Shown here: piece by piece, positions 6,260-14,643 of the stretch | Layout: the number at the start of each line of letters is the position of its first letter | Numbering within the stretch: the first letter of the stretch is position 1 | NCBI RefSeq assembly: GCF_947258935.1 | Contig: NZ_CAMYKH010000013.1 | Span: 1-36,701 of the forward strand | Reading direction: 5' to 3' | From: an uncultured Muriicola sp. | GTDB taxonomy: Bacteria > Bacteroidota > Bacteroidia > Flavobacteriales > Flavobacteriaceae | DNA length: 36,701 nt | Position numbers and translations under genes: made by a program | The notes under the pieces: model-generated | The model's input: only the letters and a program-made list of their open reading frames with translations | What the model was told of the DNA's origin: nothing | Database searches by the model: none

Positions 6260-8380
6260 ATGGCAATTTTAGAAAATATTCGGAAACGAACTACGGTATT
6301 GATACTGATCATTGGTATGGCATTATTTGCCTTTGTGATCTCAGGGATCTTTACCAGCGATGGGTTCTCTGGAGGAAAAGTAGGTTCTTCAGTAGGGGAG
6401 ATCAATGGACAGGAAATTTCTATTGATGTGTTCCGAAAAAAGATAGAGCGAGCTTCAAGGAATAGTGGTCCAAATGCTTCTTCCATGCAATTGGTGAACA
6501 GTATTTGGAATCAAATAGAGCGCAGCACCTTGCTAGATCAACAGATCGCTTCTCTGGGAATAGATATTGAACAAGATCAGATAATTGAAGTGATCAAGAA
6601 TAGTCCGGGCCTTGCCCAGAATCCGCAATTTGTAGATGAAAATGGGGTATTTGATGAAAGAAAGTTCAGGGATTTCATCCTGGAATTAAAACTCAATGCT
6701 CCCTCGCAATACGAGGATTGGCTTCAAGATGAAGAGGCCATCATTGAGAGTGCCAAACAACAGGTGTACTTTAATTTGATCCGTTCCGGAATGGGTGCCA
6801 CCTTAAAAGAAGGGGAATTTGATTATAAATTGGCAAATAACAAAGTAGATATTAAGTACGTACGGGTACCATTTACCTCAATTCCAGACAGTACCATTGT
6901 GGTCAGCAAAAATGAAATTGAGGCATACATAAAGAAAAATCAAAAAAAATACACTCAGGAAAAGTCCAGAGATATTCAGTTCGTATACTTTGAGGAAGCA
7001 CCTTCAACGGCGGATTTAGAAGCGACCGAAGCGGCAATTACACAGTTGCTTGATGACACTGAGGAATATTTTGAAGATAGAGATACCACTGTGACTATTC
7101 CGGGATTCAGAAATACCACAGATGTGGCTGCATTCCTGGACAGGAATTCTGATGCTAAATACGATACAATCTTTAAAACTCAAAACGAACTTCCGGCAAA
7201 TTTTGCAGACTCACTGATGAACTTGAAAATAGGTGAATTTTTTGGACCATACCGGGATGGGGATGTATTCAAGATATCGCGTATGATGGCCAAGAAACCT
7301 AACGGTTCTGTAAAAGCCAGCCATATTCTGATCACGTATGAAGGTGCAGAGCGGGCCAACCCTGAAGTAAAAAGAACCAAAGAAGAGGCCGAGGCAAAGG
7401 CTAAAGAAGTTTTAGAGAATGCGCTAAAGCCAGACGCCATTTTTGCACAACTGGCCCGGGATAATTCTGATGGACCTTCAGCTCCGAGAGGAGGAGATCT
7501 TGGATATTTCCAGGAAGGGGTCATGACACCAAAGTTTAACGACTTTGCATTTGGGAACCCATTGGGGCATATTGGCCTTGTAGAGACAGAATTTGGATAT
7601 CATATTGTAAAAGTAGATGACAAACGAGATCAGGTTCAACTTGCCACACTTAGCAGAGATATTGAGCCTTCCGATGAAACTATCAATACATTGTTCACAG
7701 ATGCCACCAAGTTTGAAATGGCAGCTGTAGATTCTGAAAAAAGTCTAAATGACGTAGCGAAGGAAAACGACTATATAGTTAGACCTGTAAACAAGCTAAA
7801 GGCAATGGACGAAAACCTACCCGGCCTTGGAGCCCAGAGAAGGATAGTACAATGGGCCTTTGCAGACGATACCCAGTTAGGTGACATAAAAAGATTTGAT
7901 ATAAATAACGGCTATGCGGTAGTTCAATTAACTGCTACTTATAAAAAGGGTCTGATGGATGTTGAAGATGCCTCAGTAACAGTTCTTCCAATTCTTAGAA
8001 AGAAAAAGAAAGCTGAAAGGATCAAGGCTGCCAACACAGGCAAATCCTTGGCAGATATTGCTTCATCTAACAATACAAATATTTCAACAGCTACTGCCCT
8101 TACGGTAAAAACACCTACCATTCCCGGAGCAGGAAGAGAACCACTGGTAGTAGGTACAGCTTTTTCAATGAACACAGGAGATACTTCAAAACTCATTACC
8201 GGCGAATCTGGGGTGTTTATGTTTGAAGTTACCAATAAGGAAGAAGCACCGGCACTAGACAATTATGTTACCTATGCCAATACCCTGCAAGCGGCCAATG
8301 CCTCCAGCGTAGCAAACAGTATTGTAAACGCCTTAAAAGAAAAAGCTGAGATAGAAGATAATCGGTCTATTTTCTACTAG
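6260..8380 (+). CDS. PpiD-like periplasmic peptidyl-prolyl isomerase
   Basis: 706 residues. The N-terminus has one membrane helix (about 14-30) with basic residues before it, as in PpiD, so the bulk is periplasmic. A SurA/PpiD-type N-terminal chaperone region follows. A parvulin rotamase domain sits at about 352-452 (VKASHILITYEG ... GGDLGYFQEG ... FGYHIVKVDD), and a long helical C-terminal region completes it. Role: helps exported proteins fold as they leave the Sec channel. A 92-base gap from the CNNM gene holds TAATTTCG, one mismatch from the TAnnTTTG box, so it may have its own promoter as well as operon transcription. A strong terminator follows. Confidence 0.88.
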   Translation: MAILENIRKRTTVLILIIGMALFAFVISGIFTSDGFSGGKVGSSVGEINGQEISIDVFRKKIERASRNSGPNASSMQLVNSIWNQIERSTLLDQQIASLGIDIEQDQIIEVIKNSPGLAQNPQFVDENGVFDERKFRDFILELKLNAPSQYEDWLQDEEAIIESAKQQVYFNLIRSGMGATLKEGEFDYKLANNKVDIKYVRVPFTSIPDSTIVVSKNEIEAYIKKNQKKYTQEKSRDIQFVYFEEAPSTADLEATEAAITQLLDDTEEYFEDRDTTVTIPGFRNTTDVAAFLDRNSDAKYDTIFKTQNELPANFADSLMNLKIGEFFGPYRDGDVFKISRMMAKKPNGSVKASHILITYEGAERANPEVKRTKEEAEAKAKEVLENALKPDAIFAQLARDNSDGPSAPRGGDLGYFQEGVMTPKFNDFAFGNPLGHIGLVETEFGYHIVKVDDKRDQVQLATLSRDIEPSDETINTLFTDATKFEMAAVDSEKSLNDVAKENDYIVRPVNKLKAMDENLPGLGAQRRIVQWAFADDTQLGDIKRFDINNGYAVVQLTATYKKGLMDVEDASVTVLPILRKKKKAERIKAANTGKSLADIASSNNTNISTATALTVKTPTIPGAGREPLVVGTAFSMNTGDTSKLITGESGVFMFEVTNKEEAPALDNYVTYANTLQAANASSVANSIVNALKEKAEIEDNRSIFY

Positions 8381-8401
8381 ATCTGAAAACTTACACTATA
8401 G

Positions 8402-8431
8402 GCCCTGGTTTTAGAACCGGGGCTTTTTTTT
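8402..8431 (+). terminator. Rho-independent terminator after the PpiD-like gene
   Basis: GCCCTGGTT (8402-8410), loop TTAG, AACCGGGGC (8415-8423), with one wobble pair, then eight T. It closes the coaX-to-PpiD transcription unit. Its last bases overlap the stop codon of the convergent GHMP kinase gene. Confidence 0.9.
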
Positions 8432-9344
8432 ATAGTACTAATTCATCATAAGAAAGAACGGTTGAATATCCATTGGAATTGAAGTATTCCCGAATACGAT
8501 CTGTGCCCATGGCAAGTATAAAATCGCCACCCCATGCCCCTAAACTTTTTATTAACCCTTTAAAATCGGGAAACAGTTGGTCTTGTATTCTTTGAAGCTT
8601 CATGGTTTCAGATAAAAGATCTTCATGGCGCAGCAGCAATTGCTGAAAATTTGCAAAATTGTTACATGCTGCAACAGCACGTGTGATCTCTGAAACCTCA
8701 TCTAAAAAATGTTGTTGGTTCGCTACTACTTTTTTGTATCGCCTAATTCCCTCCCGGCTATTCTGTTTTTTATTGAGATGCACAAAAAAAAGTTCCTTGG
8801 TGAACGGAGGATTAAACTTCAGAAGTTCTACCTGTGGCGTAGTACCCTCTAACTGATATGTAAGTGGTTGCTTGTTTTGTGCACAGGCAATATCGTACCC
8901 ACTCCCTGAAAAGGTGTTCCACAATAATGTATAGGCATTAACCTCTGCCCATTGCGCTATATTGTTGATAAGTGTTGAGGAGCTGCCCAGTCCCCAATCT
9001 CGGGGAAATTCGAGTTCCGAAGTGGCTGAATGTCCCTGAAGTTTATGCAGGAAATCAGGATTTAATGCGATAGCTCCCTGTAGTATATGCAGGAGGGTAT
9101 CCCGAATGCCAGAGGTTGTGTCTTTAAGCGTATCCGCCTTTAATTCGGAAGCTTCAAATTTAGTTTCAAACCATGGCAGTTGTTTGTGGTCCAGACTTTG
9201 CCAAACTAAACCGTCTCCTTGATGTTCACTTATGGTTAGCCCTTGCCCCAGACGGCAAGGAAGGCCCAGAGCCATCGCCCCGTCAAGGACAGCGTATTCA
9301 CCCGTAAGTAAGAGCTTTCCGTTACTGTGGTAACTGACATTCAT
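8430..9344 (-). CDS. GYDIA-family GHMP kinase
   Basis: 304 residues. GHMP small-molecule kinase marks: N-terminal GKLLLTGEYAVLDG (9-22), the glycine-rich phosphate loop WGLGSSST (117-124), and the signature GSGYDIA (147-153) that names this Bacteroidetes subfamily. The gene begins one base before the stop of HMG-CoA reductase and is on the same strand, so the two are one transcript. This strongly suggests a mevalonate-pathway kinase step (mevalonate or phosphomevalonate), but the substrate cannot be read from sequence. The C-terminal GAWGGDFILAM segment resembles the GHMP C-terminal motif. Confidence 0.88.
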   Translation of the reverse strand: MNVSYHSNGKLLLTGEYAVLDGAMALGLPCRLGQGLTISEHQGDGLVWQSLDHKQLPWFETKFEASELKADTLKDTTSGIRDTLLHILQGAIALNPDFLHKLQGHSATSELEFPRDWGLGSSSTLINNIAQWAEVNAYTLLWNTFSGSGYDIACAQNKQPLTYQLEGTTPQVELLKFNPPFTKELFFVHLNKKQNSREGIRRYKKVVANQQHFLDEVSEITRAVAACNNFANFQQLLLRHEDLLSETMKLQRIQDQLFPDFKGLIKSLGAWGGDFILAMGTDRIREYFNSNGYSTVLSYDELVL

Positions 9345-10667
9345 TTATGAAGACTTTCTTAATTCTTGTAATGCATCCACCACGGCGCTGTGAGTAGCGC
9401 TGTGTTTTTTGAAATGTTCTACCAGCTTTTTCTTTTCCTGATCAGTGGCCTCCATTTGATTTAAAATATTTAAGAGGTGCATTTTCATATGTCCCTGCTG
9501 AATTCCTGTAGTTACCAATGATTGAACGGCTCCAAAGTTTTGAGCCAGGCCTGCTACTGCTACCATTCCCATCAGATCTTCAGCCGAAGGTTTCTGCAAT
9601 ATTTCTAAGGACAATTTTGCAAGTGGGTGCAAGCTTGTGAGTCCGCCTACGGTTCCAAGGGCGAGTGGGATCTCTATCCAGAAACGAAATACATCGTTTT
9701 CAAGGCTTGCATGGGTTAAACTTTTATAGGTACCATCTTTGGAAGCATAGGCATGTATACCGGCTTCTACGGCCCTAAAATCATTGCCTGTAGCCAGGAC
9801 AACAGCATCTATCCCATTCATGATCCCCTTATTATGCGTAACCGCTCTAAAGGGCTCAATATTAGCAATAGAAATGGCCCTCATCATTTTTTCAGCAAAT
9901 TCGTGAGCACCAATTCCTCCTACAGAACCCAAATCTTCTACCGGGCAACTAACCTCAGCTCGTACAAGACATTGGGGAACATAATTAGAAAGGATGCTCA
10001 TCACAATTTCCAGATGTCGTTCTTCCGCCTGCAAGATGGATGAGGTGCTTGCTTCGCGCTGCAAAGTTTTTGCAAATTGTTCGAGGCAAGAATTTATAAA
10101 ATTGGCCCCCATGGCATCAAGGGTCTCAAAAGTGCAATGCAATTGGTAGTAATCCTTTAGATCCCTGCTTTTGTCCCTTAGCTCCACCTTTTTAATACCG
10201 CCTCCACGAGCTACCATATTCTTGGTAATGGACTGTGTTTCGCTTAAAAAAAGTGGTTGGATATGTTCAACGAAGGCCTTTAGTCGGTTGGGATCCCCCT
10301 GATACATAAAATGAACCTGACCTATTTTTTCGGTACCCAGTACTTTGGTGGTAAAGCCACCCCGGGATAACCAATACTTAGCAGCCTTGCTGGCAGCTGC
10401 TACCACAGAACTTTCTTCGATGGCCATTGGGATTGCATACAGTTTCCCATTGATCAGAAAGTTTGGGGCGATGCCTAATGGCAAGTAGAAATTAGTGAGG
10501 GTATTCTCAATGAATTCATCGTGCAACTGCTGCAGGGCAGTGTCATTATTCCAATAGGTTTTTATAAGGGAACTACTAACCTCCGGATCATGGGTATATT
10601 GCTCAGCGATCCATCGTATCTTTTCTTCTTTCGCTAGCTTTGAAAATCCTTCAATAGGTGAGGGCAT
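9345..10667 (-). CDS. HMG-CoA reductase, class II
   Basis: Interconverts HMG-CoA and mevalonate. Class II (degradative-type) marks counted from the chosen start: AIEES with the catalytic Glu (84-85), DAMGAN (184-189), HNKG with the catalytic Lys (280), GNDFR with the catalytic Asp (296), and GHMKMH near the C-terminus with the catalytic His. The open frame reaches 10775, but I start at 10667 (MPSPIEGFSK), which matches family length (440 residues) and lies about 20 bases after a TATCTTTG box. The family was named from mevalonate catabolism in Pseudomonas, but with a GHMP kinase in the same operon it most likely serves isoprenoid synthesis here. Confidence 0.93.
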   Translation of the reverse strand: MPSPIEGFSKLAKEEKIRWIAEQYTHDPEVSSSLIKTYWNNDTALQQLHDEFIENTLTNFYLPLGIAPNFLINGKLYAIPMAIEESSVVAAASKAAKYWLSRGGFTTKVLGTEKIGQVHFMYQGDPNRLKAFVEHIQPLFLSETQSITKNMVARGGGIKKVELRDKSRDLKDYYQLHCTFETLDAMGANFINSCLEQFAKTLQREASTSSILQAEERHLEIVMSILSNYVPQCLVRAEVSCPVEDLGSVGGIGAHEFAEKMMRAISIANIEPFRAVTHNKGIMNGIDAVVLATGNDFRAVEAGIHAYASKDGTYKSLTHASLENDVFRFWIEIPLALGTVGGLTSLHPLAKLSLEILQKPSAEDLMGMVAVAGLAQNFGAVQSLVTTGIQQGHMKMHLLNILNQMEATDQEKKKLVEHFKKHSATHSAVVDALQELRKSS

Positions 10668-10687
10668 TGTAATGTCGTATATGCGGT

Positions 10688-10695
10688 CAAAGATA
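10688..10695 (-). promoter_or_regulatory. -7 box TATCTTTG ahead of HMG-CoA reductase
   Basis: On the minus strand TATCTTTG fits TAnnTTTG exactly. It lies inside the longer open frame but 20 bases before the ATG at 10667, and so supports that start. No clear -33 TTG is present at the usual spacing. Confidence 0.45.
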
Positions 10696-10866
10696 GTGAT
10701 ATTGACAGTATTTCCTTTTACGCTCCATCTGGAATAGAAATGGGCATGTAAAAAACAAAATAGCAAAGCAAGCAAAGAAGCGGCTGGTCAATTGCATAGT
10801 GGAAAGTTATTTTTTTAGGGAAAATATTAGTAAACTTGAGGGTTTGAATCTAAACAAACTCCTGGA

Positions 10867-13029
10867 ATGAAAAAATACCTCTTCTTGCTGCTTTTTCTCT
10901 CGGTAACCACTCTTGTTTATACACAACAAAAAAAAATATCGCTTGAAGAAATTTGGCAAGGTGCATTTTCCACCAAAGGAATGGATGCTCTGAGGTCTAT
11001 GAATGATGGGGAATATTATACCCTCCTTGATACAAATAAGGGTCGTAATACAAGTCGTATAGAAAAATATAAGTACGAGACCCTGGAAAAAGCAGAGACC
11101 ATAGTCGCCTCATCTCCGGCCAACGGAATTCCATATTTTACTTCATACAGCTTTAATGAGGACGAATCAAAAATTTTATTGGCTACTGAAGTAGAACCTA
11201 TTTACCGACATTCCATAAGAGCGGTATACTTTGTATATGATATGGCCTCCAAGGCTTCTAAAAAGATCTCTGATGAAAAGATCATGGCACCTTTATTATC
11301 ACCAGACGGAAATAAAGTAGCCTATGTTTTCGATAACAACCTTTTTATCCTAAATCTATCCTCAGGCAATACGGAACAGATAACTACGGACGGTAAAATG
11401 AATACCATTATTAATGGGGTAACAGATTGGGTGTATGAAGAGGAATTTAGTTTTGTAAGAGCCTTTGACTGGAATGCCGATGGTACCATGCTTGCCTTCC
11501 TGCGGTTTGATGAACAAGCAGTGCCAGAATTTTCCATGGATGTATATGGGTCCAACTTGTATCCTTCTCAATACCGATTTAAATATCCGAAAGCAGGTGA
11601 AGATAATTCTACAGTAACACTACACTTGTACAACATAGGGAATAGATCGACCACGAATATTTCCTTGCCGGAAGCTTACTATATTCCAAGGATCCAATGG
11701 AAGCATAATACGCATGAACTTAGTGTTCAGACGCTTAATCGTCTTCAAAACCATCTTAAGATATACACCGTAAACGCAAAGAATGTTTCCGTTTCACTAT
11801 TGCTTGAGGAACAAGACGAGGCTTATGTGGATATAACAGACAATCTGACCTTTTTAGAAGATGACAGTTTTATCTGGACTAGTGAAAAGGACGGATACAA
11901 TCATATTTATCTGCATAATTCAAACGGGTCTCAAAAAACTCAACTTACCAAAGGGCCATGGGAAGTGACCGATTATTATGGTTTTGATCACAAAAAGAAA
12001 ACCATTTTCTATCAAAGTACTGAAAACGGATCTATCAACAGAGATGTGTACAGTATTAGGGTCAACGGAAGGAATAAGAAAAGACTGACTGACAAGGCAG
12101 GTACTAACAGTGCGGCTTTTAGCACCAATTTTACTTATTTTATCAATACATTTTCAAGTACCAGTACACCTTTTATGTACACCCTGCATAAGGCATCAAA
12201 CGGGGAGAAAGTGAAAGATATCCTTAATAATTCAGCATTAACCAATAAATTATCTGGGTATACCACCAGCCCTAAAGAATTCTCTACTATTAACATCAAT
12301 GGTCACGACCTTAATATGTGGATGGTGAAACCGGCCAACTTTGAAGCTTCCAAAAAGTATCCTCTTTTATTATTCCAATATAGCGGTCCTGGTTCTCAAC
12401 AAGTGGCCAATAGGTGGTTGGGGAATAATGATTACTGGCATCAGATGCTGGCCCAGGAGGGCATTATAGTGGCTTGTGTAGATGGCCGGGGTACAGGATT
12501 AAAAGGAAGAGATTTTAAAAAAATGACCTATAAGGAATTAGGGAAATATGAAGTGGAAGATCAGATCGCTGTGGCTAAAAAACTCAGTGAATATGATTTT
12601 ATTGATGAGGACAGAACCGGGATCTGGGGATGGAGCTACGGAGGTTTTATGGCCTCTAATTGTATCTTAAAAGGGAATGACACTTTTGAAATGGCTATCG
12701 CTGTTGCACCGGTAACGAGCTGGCGCTTTTATGACACGGTGTATACCGAAAGATTTATGCAAACACCTCAGGAAAATGCCAGCGGATACGATGAGAATAG
12801 TCCGTTGACCTACCCGCATCTATTAAAAGGAAAGTATTTGCTAGTCCATGGCTCCAGCGATGACAATGTGCATGTGCAGAATAGCATGCGAATGATTGAA
12901 GCGCTTGTTCAGGCCAATAAACAGTTCGATTGGGCTATTTATCCGGATAAGAACCATGGAATTTCCGGAGGCAATACGCGGCTTCAACTGTTTACAAAAA
13001 TGACCAATTTTATTAAAGAGAATCTTTAA
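10867..13029 (+). CDS. Dipeptidyl peptidase IV (family S9B)
   Basis: 720 residues with a signal peptide (about 1-19, ending VYTQQ). It removes X-Pro or X-Ala dipeptides from peptide N-termini, in the periplasm. The beta-propeller holds the double-Glu substrate anchor DWVYEEE (Glu191-193). The hydrolase domain holds YSGPGSQ (oxyanion Tyr), GWSYGG with nucleophile Ser590, HGSSDDNVH with Asp665, and the catalytic His697 in KNHG. All catalytic residues are present, so it should be active. It is followed after 17 bases by a POT peptide transporter, which fits release and uptake of dipeptides. TAAACTTG at about 10830, one mismatch from the -7 box, is a possible promoter. Confidence 0.94.
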   Translation: MKKYLFLLLFLSVTTLVYTQQKKISLEEIWQGAFSTKGMDALRSMNDGEYYTLLDTNKGRNTSRIEKYKYETLEKAETIVASSPANGIPYFTSYSFNEDESKILLATEVEPIYRHSIRAVYFVYDMASKASKKISDEKIMAPLLSPDGNKVAYVFDNNLFILNLSSGNTEQITTDGKMNTIINGVTDWVYEEEFSFVRAFDWNADGTMLAFLRFDEQAVPEFSMDVYGSNLYPSQYRFKYPKAGEDNSTVTLHLYNIGNRSTTNISLPEAYYIPRIQWKHNTHELSVQTLNRLQNHLKIYTVNAKNVSVSLLLEEQDEAYVDITDNLTFLEDDSFIWTSEKDGYNHIYLHNSNGSQKTQLTKGPWEVTDYYGFDHKKKTIFYQSTENGSINRDVYSIRVNGRNKKRLTDKAGTNSAAFSTNFTYFINTFSSTSTPFMYTLHKASNGEKVKDILNNSALTNKLSGYTTSPKEFSTININGHDLNMWMVKPANFEASKKYPLLLFQYSGPGSQQVANRWLGNNDYWHQMLAQEGIIVACVDGRGTGLKGRDFKKMTYKELGKYEVEDQIAVAKKLSEYDFIDEDRTGIWGWSYGGFMASNCILKGNDTFEMAIAVAPVTSWRFYDTVYTERFMQTPQENASGYDENSPLTYPHLLKGKYLLVHGSSDDNVHVQNSMRMIEALVQANKQFDWAIYPDKNHGISGGNTRLQLFTKMTNFIKENL

Positions 13030-13046
13030 CAAACCAGAAAAAAATT

Positions 13047-14576
13047 ATGGCAACATCAACAAAACCAGCTCATCAAAAAGAACTTTTTGGACATCCAACC
13101 GGTCTTTATATCTTGTTTATGACCGAAATGTGGGAACGTTTTTCCTACTATGGGATGAGGGGCATCCTTGTACTTTACCTTACCGCAAAGACCAGAGGAG
13201 ATAATCCCGGCTTAGGGTGGTTAGATGGCGAGGCCTTGTCTCTTTATGGATGGTATACCATGTTGGTGTATGTAGCGTCTATTCCCGGGGGGATCATAGC
13301 AGATAAGATCATTGGCCAGAAACGAGCTGTAATGATTGGCGGGTTTTTGCTGGTAGCAGGTCATGGTATCCTGTCCGTGGAACTGATGTGGGCTTTTTAC
13401 ACTGGTCTGGGATTGATCATTGCAGGTGTGGGGATGCTAAAACCAAATATTTCTACGCTGGTAGGAGGCTTGTATGAGCAGGGTGATGAACGCAGAGATA
13501 AAGGGTTTTCTATTTTCTATATAGGGATCAATACGGGTGCAGCACTGGCTGCCTTGGTTGTAGCCTGGGTGGCCGATCAGTGGGGTTGGCATGCGGGTTT
13601 TGGTCTTGCGGCTATAGGGATGGTATTGGGACAGGTCATTTATCTTTCCGGCCAAAAATATCTTATAAATGTTGGGAATAAACCTAAGGAGATAGAGGCA
13701 AGCAGCGATGATGTCTCTATTAAAGAGATCTTTATTCAACAATTTAGTACCACCAGACCACTAACCATAACCGTCTTGTTGGCAGTTTTATCGGGTATTG
13801 CAGCCTGGTATTTTATCGGGGACCAAAAGATCGCGTATATTGTTTTCTTCATTTTTCTAGCAGTAGTTATAGGTATGATGTTCACCATTTACGAAGACCT
13901 TAGGTCCCAAGTGGAAAAGGACCGGTATTTGGTACTATTACTTTCGTTCATAATAGTGATAGTATTCTGGGGTGCTTTTGAACAAGCAGGCGGACTCATG
14001 AATTTATACGCGGAGAACAGAACGGATCGTTTCTTATTTGGTTATGAGATCCCTGCTGCGGCTTTTCAATTCTTCAATCCTTTTTATATTATTGTGTTTG
14101 CAGTACCTGTTGCCAACTTCTGGTTATGGTGGAAACACAGAGGGAAGGAAGCCTCTTCTCTGTTTAAAATGGCAAATGGGGTGATCATTATGGGATTAGG
14201 CTTTGTGTTTATGGTCTTTGCTTCCATGCAATACGAAACACTAGGTAAATCTGCTTTATACTGGTTGGCACTGGCGTATCTTTTCCACACAATAGGGGAA
14301 TTATGTGCCTCTCCCGTAGCTCTCTCCTTTATCACTAAGTTAGCCCCTGTGCGTTATGGTGCGCTAATGATGGGTGTCTATTTTGCTGCAACCGGCCTGG
14401 GAAATAAAGTAGCCGGATTAATTGGGGAATCTGCATCAGAAGCAGGAGAACTGAATATTTTTGCAGGGATCACAATCTTTTGTGTCATCTTTGGATTATT
14501 GGTGATCACTATTCTCAAACCTTTGAAAAGACTTACCCATAAGGCAGAGGAACAAGAACGAGACATGAGTCACTAG
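13047..14576 (+). CDS. POT-family di/tripeptide:proton symporter (first copy)
   Basis: 509 residues, major facilitator fold with 12 or more hydrophobic segments. The POT proton-coupling motif is clear: ETxMWERFSYYG type, with Glu27, Glu30, Arg31 and Tyr34-35 in helix 1. GELCASPVALSFITKLAP near 415-430 is the second family signature. It imports di- and tripeptides through the inner membrane. It starts 17 bases after the DPP-IV stop, so the two are probably co-transcribed. A longer paralogue follows directly. Confidence 0.93.
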   Translation: MATSTKPAHQKELFGHPTGLYILFMTEMWERFSYYGMRGILVLYLTAKTRGDNPGLGWLDGEALSLYGWYTMLVYVASIPGGIIADKIIGQKRAVMIGGFLLVAGHGILSVELMWAFYTGLGLIIAGVGMLKPNISTLVGGLYEQGDERRDKGFSIFYIGINTGAALAALVVAWVADQWGWHAGFGLAAIGMVLGQVIYLSGQKYLINVGNKPKEIEASSDDVSIKEIFIQQFSTTRPLTITVLLAVLSGIAAWYFIGDQKIAYIVFFIFLAVVIGMMFTIYEDLRSQVEKDRYLVLLLSFIIVIVFWGAFEQAGGLMNLYAENRTDRFLFGYEIPAAAFQFFNPFYIIVFAVPVANFWLWWKHRGKEASSLFKMANGVIIMGLGFVFMVFASMQYETLGKSALYWLALAYLFHTIGELCASPVALSFITKLAPVRYGALMMGVYFAATGLGNKVAGLIGESASEAGELNIFAGITIFCVIFGLLVITILKPLKRLTHKAEEQERDMSH

Positions 14577-14643
14577 TACACAATCCTAACTTTTTATTTT
14601 AAAAAAGGATGCTAATTAATTTCGTATAACCAAACCGTGATCT

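Noticed and set aside
10668..10775. N-terminal 36-codon extension of HMG-CoA reductase
   Set aside because: It lies upstream of a TATCTTTG promoter box, and the family length is met from 10667. The extension looks like neither a signal peptide nor a domain.
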